DNA of 64,000 bases from Turnera subulata (lineage: Eukaryota; Streptophyta; Magnoliopsida; Malpighiales; Passifloraceae), in assembly GCA_028386065.3 (NCBI GenBank), contig JAKUCV010001538.1, positions 1-64,000 on the forward strand. The letters run 5' to 3'. Below, piece by piece: positions 56,401-64,000 of this stretch. The stretch's first letter is position 1. Each line of letters opens with the position of its first letter. Under the pieces are notes generated by a model, which had not been told where the DNA came from, ran no database searches, and saw only the letters and a list, made by a program, of their open reading frames with translations. The position numbers and the translations under genes were made by a program.

Positions 56401-57230
56401 AAACTGGAATTCCACCAATAGTCAGCCAATCCGTTGGCCATTGGCAATATTTTAAGGCTTTTCAAGGCCACGGCCATGTTCATCCAAATTTAAAATACAA
56501 AAAGGTGCAGGATACAGACTTCACAACTAAAGCCTGAGAAAAAGTCTGCGACATTTTTTAATAGTAACAATTGATATTAATAATGCAATTGCAAGTCAAA
56601 TGTACCCTCACGACAAATAAGACAAATATGCATTTAAAGTAAATAATCTAGAACTATCTGCAAGGTTGTTGAGTACACCTTCCAAGTTTAAAATTATTGA
56701 TATAACTTACTGCAGATAATTTATTCAAACCAATTAACAATTGCATTAGTCCTTGTCAATTTACTATTAACTGTAAAATCCATGGATTAATATTTTAACA
56801 ACGGTAAATTGTAAAATGCGGTTCCTACCCACATCTGTCCTTAGAAAGAGAGCTCCAAAACAGACACAAAAAAAAAAAAAAAAGAAACAGAGCTCCAGAA
56901 ACCACCAAAACATTAACTAAACCAGTTAAGAAGAAAGAAAACTTAGCAGAGGCAGAACAAGATCAGTCAATCATGGCGGCAGAGACTTAATTAAGAAGGT
57001 AAAAGCATGGGAATCATTACAACTTCTGTTCTTGAAAGCATTGCAAGAAACTGATGATGCATGGTTTTATTATATGTGCAAGAAAAGTTAACTAATGATG
57101 ATCATGTACTAATTTATAAATTTCCAAATCTTACCCGACCATAACGACCTGAGGGATCTGTCTCCACATATCCATGCTCTTCCTTGGTTTCATCGAAGAC
57201 TATATGCTCTTCAACTTGCTTCCTCTGCAT
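53485..57230 (-). CDS. WNK (with-no-lysine) protein kinase, WNK4/5 type, 7 coding exons
   Basis: Coding exons 57,135-57,230, 55,693-55,958, 55,218-55,441, 54,966-55,123, 54,575-54,884, 54,150-54,449 and 53,485-53,954 use GT-AG sites and stay in phase: 1,824 nt, 607 residues. Kinase domain: [16 protein letters not shown] in subdomain I, with the catalytic Lys in AMK as in WNKs; Asn (IAWNRVK) where other kinases have the β3 Lys; [19 protein letters not shown] in place of [16 protein letters not shown]. Next comes an OSR1-like region ([21 protein letters not shown]), an acidic segment, then [12 protein letters not shown]. The last exon is family-specific. Plant WNKs phosphorylate clock, ion-transport and signalling proteins. 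The exon layout and N-terminus fit WNK4/WNK5; which one is unsure. Intron 1 is ~1.2 kb. Confidence 0.93.
56844..56897 (+). repeat. Micro-insertion 6 (WNK intron 1), 14-bp imperfect repeats
   Basis: gaaagagagctcca (56,844-56,857) and gaaacagagctcca (56,884-56,897) flank a 26-bp insert, aaacagacac plus a long A-run. One mismatch between the repeats. Orientation is plus, opposite to most of the others. Confidence 0.65.
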
Positions 57231-59636
57231 GTTTTGATCCTACCAGAACTTTTTGGCTGACACACACTTTGTGGGAAAAAAGAAGAAAGAATAATAATAT
57301 GGGAAACTTTGAAGCTCAACTTTATACTAAAAGCCTACTAAAACTGAGACAGAGAATATGGTTCTTTCTGGTATTTACTGCTTTATTACTACCTAGGTAG
57401 CAGCACAGAAGGTAGTTGTAGTAGTAGTAGTAGTACTAAGTGCATGTGCTCTAAATCCGAGGTTTCCCTTCATGGTTTTCGTAAGAGAACACACCAAAGA
57501 GAAGCCAAAAGAGTCTTGAATAGTCAATCCTTAACATGATCCAACCCAGTTTTACAACCACAAATGAGAATAAGTCGTAGTTGATGTTCCTGGCAACCAT
57601 TAGGAGTACTACTTAGAAAAAAAAAAAAGTTTTGAGGTAATGTAAAGTCTTGAGAATTGACAGGTGAAATGGAAGTAGTGATCAAAGGTGTTACAATCTC
57701 TTATAGGGTAGTTTTAATTGTTACTTGTAGTGGAAATATTAATGGAAAATATAGGAAGCAAGAATATTTATGGTACAGGAAATAATGTTTTATGGATAAA
57801 GACAACTATGCTCTAAAGCACTAGTAGTGCAACCAAGGAGGAGGTACATGTTTGAGAAAGTGATGGGATTCTGAATTTGAAGAATCTGTGGCTAAACTTT
57901 GCTGGAGGCATCTGTGGATGATAGAGATAACCCACAAAAGAGGAGGAACTAATTAGATTGTATGATCTTTGTGTATTTATGAGGAGGGAATTGATGGCAC
58001 CAAGTTTTGGGGTGCAAAAATTTGTGTGTTGGAGGCAGATTTTGATTGCTAAGTTTAGGCAAGGCAAGTTAAATAAGGAGGAAGGTGGGGTGGAGACGGA
58101 AGTGTATGGCAGTGGGGGAATTGATATGATGATGGGGCCTAGTAATGGAGTTGGGTGGCAGAATATTATGGCCAATGTCCAACAATGTTATGTGTATGGT
58201 TGTCTAATGACGTTCAATGTTTTGGAACTATTTTGTGTAGTTAGGATTTGGAGGAGGAAATAGGCAAGATTCCCCCACTTTTCTTCTATCATGGTTGCAA
58301 TTACAATCAAATCAAATAGGTATATTTTTGTGCTTGATGGTTTATTTGGAGAGGAAGGAATTAGTAGAATAGAACCAACTAGCTAGGGGAACTACTTGTT
58401 TTTGTTAAGATTATTATCCTAAAAGAATTCAAGTAGGGGAGTAAGGACTTGGAACGAGTCAAAAAGGCCAAATAAAGTTAGTATGAGGCGGCCCTTCAAA
58501 ACTTATAAAAGAAAAAAAACTTAAAACAATGAAGAAGACTGAAATTATAAAATTCTTTATAATCTATGAACTATATATTCACTCATTTATGTGACAAAAG
58601 TATTATTCATATATTGTGATATATATACAACATGCAAAAGATATATATTACTTATTAGCCACATAATATTATCTCACTATTTCCATCCCCTTTCCTTTGT
58701 CTTTGTCCTTTTTTCTTCTTTTTCTTTACTCTTTGTTTTTTTGGATGTCACATCCCTCCCGTTTCCAATTTCTTGTCAACTAGTAAATCTTTATCATTTT
58801 GAAAGGTCCCCTTCCACTTAATTTGTTCTTATCTATTATTTTGCCTAGTTATTTTAATCATAGAGGTATTCGTCCTATATATGTACTGAACATATAGCAT
58901 AATATAATATTTGTCAATAACGTTCTGAATCTTTAATTTGACGTATAAAAAAACTCAAATAAAAACATGAGTTGTCCATCTTTCATTACTGCCTATTACC
59001 ATCTTTCCATTGAACTTAATTATTTTTTCATTAGACATAATCGTCAACGACAAACGGTAATTAAATTATAGTAAAACCAGGCTAGCTAGTCAAAGATATA
59101 GATTGGAACAAAAAAAATTCAAACAACAACCAGTGGTCACTATTAGCTTATTTACTACTCAATCGTTGAATAATTTAATTAGTTAGTTACCTCTCAAAAT
59201 ATCTATCTCTATATGTAATATAGCTGTGTACTACATCATCAGTTTACAACTTTTATGCAAAAGACATCGCATCGCATGATAGAAGACTTTATATTTACTT
59301 GAAAAATAATTCTTTGAGGTCGTCTGTGTAAGGAAGTGTGTGTTAATACGACAACATAAACATTTGGGTCATGGTGGCAAAAATTGTGGGTTTGAATATG
59401 TATGAAGAACTAACAACCAACTATGCATGATTGCCTGAAGGATTTGTAGAGGAGAAACAGAAGGGATTGTGTCGGCCACCAGTACCATAAACAGCAGCGC
59501 TACAGTCAACCCACTTCAAGTTTGGATTGCCAGATCGATATATATACTTGCTGTCTATGCTTTTTGTGTTTTTCCTTTATAAAGAGTTTATATTTTTTTT
59601 TATGTTATCAAAATTTGTGTTTCAGGATGTTCAGTT

Positions 59637-59706
59637 AATCACAAAGGTTTTTTTTTTTGATAAGAATTTGGGTAATTCTTGTTTTTAATTATCCAATCAC
59701 AAAGGT
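59637..59706 (-). repeat. Micro-insertion 7 with 12-bp direct repeats
   Basis: aatcacaaaggt at 59,637-59,648 and 59,695-59,706 around a 46-bp insert that starts with ten T then gataagaatttgggtaatt. On minus it ends ...cttatc-A10. Confidence 0.75.
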
Positions 59707-60197
59707 AATTGAGTTCCTGTCTTATATGTGGCATGCCAAACTAGAAAGGTGAAGACGCTGCTGGTAAAGTTTTCGCGTGGAAAAATGAATACTATATGTT
59801 TAAATGCCCATTCAAACAGAAAACCAACCCTAATATTTATATAATTTTATGGAAAATGCTAGCCAAATAATGGCAAATGTGATGATAATGAATGGCAGAT
59901 CAATTGTACCTAGCCGCATGAATAGTGACTGGCAATATAAGTGGCCTGAAAGAAACAATATTGGTTGGTATCATCTCCATCATCACTTTTGAAAGCAACA
60001 TATTCTTACCTTTCAAAACCAAACCATGTGGATGGATGGCTTTTGATCAACAATAGCTCTAAGCAGCAGAGATGCCTTCCTCCATGGTTTGAACTGAACA
60101 AAAGTTGATGGAAATAGTGACCTACTCATGCAATCTAATGGATGATACTCCTACTTCTGATGATCATGGGGGAGGGAAAGTTTGATTTGGGCTTGAA

Positions 60198-60248
60198 AAT
60201 CAATCATTTCTTTTTTTTTTTTTGAGAATCAATCAATCATTTCTTTTT
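60198..60248 (-). repeat. Micro-insertion 8 with 18-bp direct repeats
   Basis: aatcaatcatttcttttt at 60,198-60,215 and 60,231-60,248 around 15 bp (ttttttttgagaatc). On minus the insert reads gattctc-poly-A; the truncated LINE at 37,378 ends with the same attctc-poly-A, pointing to its source family. Confidence 0.8.
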
Positions 60249-60262
60249 GTAGCAAATTGTAA

Positions 60263-60336
60263 AACAAAATCCATTGTTTTTTTTTTATGAATAACAAAAT
60301 CCACTGTTTTTTTTATGAATAACAAAATTCATTGTT
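60263..60336 (-). repeat. Micro-insertion 9: three flanks, two poly-T inserts
   Basis: aacaaaat(c/t)ca(t/c)tgtt occurs at 60,263-60,278, 60,293-60,308 and 60,321-60,336, separated by inserts of T-runs ending atgaat. Either two insertions at one site or one insertion followed by tandem duplication. Confidence 0.7.
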
Positions 60337-60612
60337 GATTGCATCAAATTTGAGGGGTATGTGCATTGAGGGCATAATTATCTGTGAAGAATTAAAAGGT
60401 TTTGCACTTTGTTGCCTGAACCCACCACCACGATATGTACACATACACATATTTCATTTGCTGATATCCAAAAAATAACATAACAAGAATATTTATGGTA
60501 ATTTTGAAAAGTGTGTAAAAGGGAAAATAGGAGAATCAAGCATGTGCTAGTTTTCGTCCCATTAATCAGACTAGAATCACAATTGAGCACAAGAATCCTC
60601 ATGGCCTGTGGG

Positions 60613-60665
60613 TGCACCAGCCGGGGTCTTTACCATGGCAGGGTACTATTCTACCACTAGACCAC
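60613..60665 (-). pseudogene. tRNA-Gly (GCC) pseudogene, cut by copia B
   Basis: On minus the text GTGGTCTAGTGGTAGAATAG (D region), then the anticodon arm CCTGCCATGG with GCC, then GACCCCGGCTGGTGCA matches plant tRNA-Gly(GCC). About 12 nt of the T-arm are missing between GACCC and CGGCTGG. The first five bases of the acceptor stem are absent because the LTR of copia B begins there (60,666). Not functional. Confidence 0.85.
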
Positions 60666-61410
60666 TGTTGGGTGGGTCCAAGCTCATATGGATTAAATTT
60701 AACTTTTGTCAGGGACTAAAGTGTAAAAGGTGAAACATTTAGGGATCAAAGTGAAACTTTGGCAAAATATTGTTTATTTGAATAATTGGTGTGTGTGGGC
60801 AGAGCATGCGAGAGAGAAAAAAAAGAGGTAGAGGCTGGGCAGCGAGAAAAGAAAAAATAGAGAGGAAGAAGAAGGTTTTCTTCTAATCTTTCAAGCCATG
60901 ATCGGCTGGTGAGTTCAAGCTCGATCGTGATGAAATTTTAGTATGTTGCTCCTGGTCTCAAGCTCTATAAAGTGAACAGAGTTGATCATTCATAGACTCC
61001 ATGGTTCTGGTATTTCTTATATACTCTTTTGTTGAACTTTGTAGTTATTTCTCTCTTGATTAGTTGAAAAAAATCCATCTATATGGTGATGTAGTTGTTG
61101 TTGTTGGAGCCAAGATTTATTGTTCTTGATGTTGAGTTGATGTTGTAATCTTTAGTATGAGCTAGAGATGAACAATTGATTGTAAGCCCATTATTGTTGA
61201 TAGTGAAAGATTGGTGGACTTTGTCCCGTGGTTTTTACTCCGTTTTGGGGGTTTTCCACGTAAATTCGGTGTGTTGCGGTTGTGTTGTTGCTTGCTGCTC
61301 ATTACTTGATTGCTAGCATTGGAGTTGTTTTAAATTGATATCTCATTTTGATTACACAAAGAGGGGAAATTGATAGTGCCAGTGTGTATAATTGGAGTAT
61401 TTTCCCAACA
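60666..61410 (+). repeat. 5' LTR of copia B
   Basis: 745 bp with the 7-bp inverted ends TGTTGGG/CCCAACA. ctctataaagtg (about 60,962-60,973) is a plausible TATA box, which would start the transcript near 61,000. The matching 3' LTR is outside the window. Confidence 0.88.
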
Positions 61411-61413
61411 AAG

Positions 61414-61426
61414 TGGTAGCGGAGCC
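61414..61426 (+). promoter_or_regulatory. Primer-binding site of copia B
   Basis: TGGTAGCGGAGCC, three bases after the LTR; same as in copia A and in the TRIM-like element. Confidence 0.88.
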
Positions 61427-61462
61427 AAGTTCATTGATTGTTGGTTTCTTGTGCATATTAAA

Positions 61463-64000
61463 ATGGAGGATAAAGCTAGCTTAATAAAACTCTCTTCATC
61501 GAATTATTCTGTATGGAAGAAGTATATGGAGGATCATTTGTATTGCAATGACTTGTTTGGGCCTATTGAGTGTGAAGGCCAAAAAGCTGCAGGTACAAGT
61601 GACAAGAAGTGGAACTCTTTGAATCGGAAAATTGTTGCTAATATCCGGAAGTGGATTGATGTTAGTGTGCTTCATCTTGTAAGCAAGATCACAGATGCTT
61701 ATGAGTTGTGGAAGAAGTTGGAAGATTTGTTTGAGAAGCGGAGTGCACAGAACAAGGCCTTCTTGATTAAAAGGCTTGTGAACCTGAAGTATTCAGATGG
61801 GCATGATATGTCAGAGCACTTAAACAACTTCCAAGGGATCTTGAACCACTTGACCACTTTGGGGATAAATCTAGACGATGAAGTGCAAGCATTGATTTTG
61901 TTGAGTTCTTTGCCAGACAGTTGGGAGACTTTGATAGTATCTCTTAGTAATTCTGCTCGTGCTGTAAAGCTGACTTTAGATGCAGTGAAGGATAGTGTGA
62001 TGGATGAAGCTGTCGGGAGGAAAAAACTAGGGATTAAGTCCACTGATTCAGAGGCCCTTGTTTCAGAGAACAGGGGGAGGAGCAAGAGCAGAAAGCCGCA
62101 AGGAAGAAAATATTCCAAGTCTCGTGACAAGAAGAAAGAGTGGAAGCCTAGAGAAAATTCCAAATCCAGAAGTGAGATTAGATGCTACTACTGTGACAAG
62201 TCGAGACATATCAAAAGAGAGTGTAGGAGTTTCAAGAGAGATCAAGAAAAGGGAGAAGGAAAGAAGGTTGCCAAAGAAGATTCAAGTGCAGTGGCAATTG
62301 ATTCCGAGGATGATTCCTTCCTTTTATATGAGGAGGAGAGCATTAATGTTGCACAGCAAGAATATACATGGGCTTTAGACAGTGGTGCTTCCCGACATGT
62401 TACACCTTGTAGAGAGTTCTTTAGTACCTACAAGAGTGGTGACTTTGGCTCATTGAAGATGGATAACAAGTCCGATGCTCGGATTGTTGGAGTCGGTGAT
62501 ATTTGTCTAGAAACCAATCTTGGATTCAAGTTGCTACTCAAGGATGTAAGACATGTTCCTGATCTTTGATTGAACTTGATCTCCACCGGCATTCTTGATG
62601 ATGAGGGATATCACAGTAGCTTTGGTAATGGGATTTGGAAGCTTACTAGAGGAAAGGGTGCAATTGTCTTGGCAAAAGGGAAAAAGGAGAATACTCTCTA
62701 CCGAACTCAAGCAAAGCCTTGCTATGATAAAGTTAATGCCGTTGAGCATGAAGTCTCTATGGAGTTGTGGCATAAGAGACTTGGGCACTTGAGTGAGAAA
62801 GGCCTACAATTGCTTGCAAAGAAAGAGGTCTTGCCAAGCTTGTCAGGTACCTTGTCTAAATCTTGCACTCATTGTTTAGTTGGCAAGCAACATAGAGTGT
62901 CTTTCCATACTTTTCCTCCATCTAGAAAAAATAATACTCTTGATTTAGTTCACACTGATGTTTGTTTCATGAGTGATAGATCCAATGAAGGTGCTTTGTA
63001 TTTTGTAACCTTTATTGATGACCACTCTAGAAAAGTGTGGGCTTTTGTGTTGAAGAGTAAAGATCAGGTGCTTGATGTATTCAAGAAGTTCCATGCCAGT
63101 GTTGAGAGAGAAATTGGGATGAAGTTGAAGGCCGTTAAAGCAGACAATGGTGGCTAATACCGGGGGCCATTTGAAGAGTATTGCAACTCTTATGGCATCA
63201 AGCTTGTGAAGACACCTCCCAAGACACCGCAGCACAATGGTGTAGCAGAGAGAATGAACAGAACCATCTGCAACTGAGTTGTTAGTATGCTCTCTCATGC
63301 AAAATTGCCTAAGTCATTTTGGGGTGAGGCAATGAGGACTGCGGTTGATTTGATCAATTATCTCCTTCCACGGCACTTGATGGTGATGTTCCAGATAGAG
63401 TGTGGAGTGGAAAGAATGTGTCCTACAAGTACTTGAAGGTGTTTGGTTGCAAGGCATTTGTTCATGTGCCTAGAGATGAGAGGTCCAAGCTTGATAGCAA
63501 GACTAAGTAGTGTATCTTCTTTGGATATGGGTATAATGAGTTTGGGTATAGATTGTGGGATTTGAAGAACAAGAAGATGATAAGGAGCAGAGATGTGGTG
63601 TTCTTTGAAGACCAAACACTAGAAGACTTTGATGAGATGGAAAAGCCTAGTACTTCTTTCTCTTCTTCTAGTGAGGTACTAGGTGGCCTGAGTACAGTCC
63701 CATTTGTCCATGCTGATCACCGGGGAGATGTGCAGAGTGATGACAGTGACGAAATTGGACATGAGCCTGATGATGTTCCTACAGTTGATAATGATGCACC
63801 GGAGCATGTTGATGTAGAGCCACCACCACAGCCACAATTGAGAAGATCATCAAGAGAGCCTCAACCATCTACACGGTATCCATCCAATGAGTGGGTGACA
63901 GTTACAGATGAAGGAGAACCAGAGAGCTTTGAAGAGGCCCTATCACTTGATGAAAGAAGAAAATGGTTGGAAGCCATACAAAATAAGATGAATTCCTTGC
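61463..64000 (+). pseudogene. Broken copia gag-pol (element B), partial
   Basis: Gag starts at ATG 61,463 (MEDKASLIKLSSSNYSVWKK), with UBN2-type gag, a CX2CX4HX4C knuckle (CYYCDKSRHIKREC, about 62,182) and protease DSGAS. Breaks: TGA at 62,567-62,569, TAA at 63,155-63,157, TGA at 63,275-63,277, a frameshift near 63,360 and TAG at 63,508-63,510. After that the frame is open through the linker into the start of RT (WLEAIQNKM), cut by the window edge. The integrase is present but interrupted. Confidence 0.9.

Larger units (their letters stand above)
57231..60612. other. Intergenic region upstream of the WNK gene
   Basis: The first ~200 bp should hold the WNK leader and promoter (minus). The rest is AT-rich without a convincing gene: the overlapping frames at 57,813-58,263 have no signal, domain or start context. 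Three micro-insertions lie at 59,637-60,336. Confidence 0.5.
60666..64000 (+). mobile_element. Ty1-copia retrotransposon B (Tnt1/Tork-like), runs off the window
   Basis: A 5' LTR (60,666-61,410) with TGTTGGG...CCCAACA ends, PBS, then gag-pol on plus continuing past 64,000. Gag and protease text (WALDSGASRHV), HTDVC/FIDDHSRKVWAF integrase and a PPPQPQLRRSSR linker are Tork/Tnt1-like. The expected target duplication is ACCAC (60,661-60,665), to be matched beyond the right edge. Several stops and a frameshift make it inactive. Confidence 0.9.

Noticed and set aside
57813..58263. Overlapping ~100-120-codon frames on both strands
   Set aside because: No signal peptide, domain, splice context or repeat; both strands are open by chance and no promoter is seen.

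Overview
The window is nuclear DNA of a flowering plant, almost certainly a eudicot. The reasons are intron-containing genes with plant-specific families (EPF-like peptide, DUF641/GIL1-like, OVATE repressors, WNK kinase), a eukaryotic tRNA-Ser, and many plant retroelements. The species cannot be named from the sequence. The left ~38 kb is a repeat-rich block of nested transposons around one small gene. The middle (38-57 kb) is a quiet genic block. The right edge runs into another retrotransposon that continues past the window.

Left block. 1-2.5 kb: a probable solo LTR, a relic of a duplicated gene flank, and a terminal-inverted-repeat element filled with degenerate telomere-like TTTAGGG motifs. 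3.56-12.26 kb: a small hAT-like element (8-bp target duplication) split by a Ty1-copia element on the minus strand (5-bp target duplication CTATA, ~1.5-kb LTRs), whose leader carries a regular array of 12-bp palindromes. 12.6-17.5 kb and 31.1-37.4 kb: two old copia elements of one lineage in opposite orientation. Both carry the same antisense LINE-endonuclease-like ORF and many mini-hairpins. Between them, at 18.3 kb, lies an intact gene for a secreted six-cysteine knottin-like peptide (albumin-1/PA1b-like by cysteine spacing). A 6-kb LINE with a 13-bp target duplication inserted just 3' of it. Three other places hold only pieces of this gene's 3' flank, so the locus was once duplicated.

Genic block. 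The order is EPFL6-like peptide gene (minus), DUF641/GIL1-like gene (plus), OFP17-like gene (minus), tRNA-Ser(GCU) (minus), OVATE family gene of the OFP1/2 type (plus), WNK4/5-type kinase (minus, seven coding exons reconstructed with all phases consistent). As I recall, Arabidopsis chromosome 2 has the same order EPFL6-DUF641-OFP17-OFP2 (At2g30370 to At2g30400), which supports the assignments. There is no operon logic here. The genes act separately: a stomatal/growth patterning peptide, a signalling-associated coiled-coil protein, two growth-repressing transcriptional co-regulators and a kinase.

Right edge. At 60.6 kb a Tnt1/Tork-like copia element starts exactly inside a tRNA-Gly(GCC) pseudogene; its gag-pol runs off the end, with several stops.

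The single-copy DNA also holds at least eight tiny insertions (about 13-48 bp, poly-T or poly-A rich) flanked by 10-18-bp direct repeats. They look like ultra-short LINE/SINE tail insertions, and three of them lie in one EPFL6 intron. No element in the window looks autonomous now: every transposon ORF examined has stops, frameshifts or truncation.
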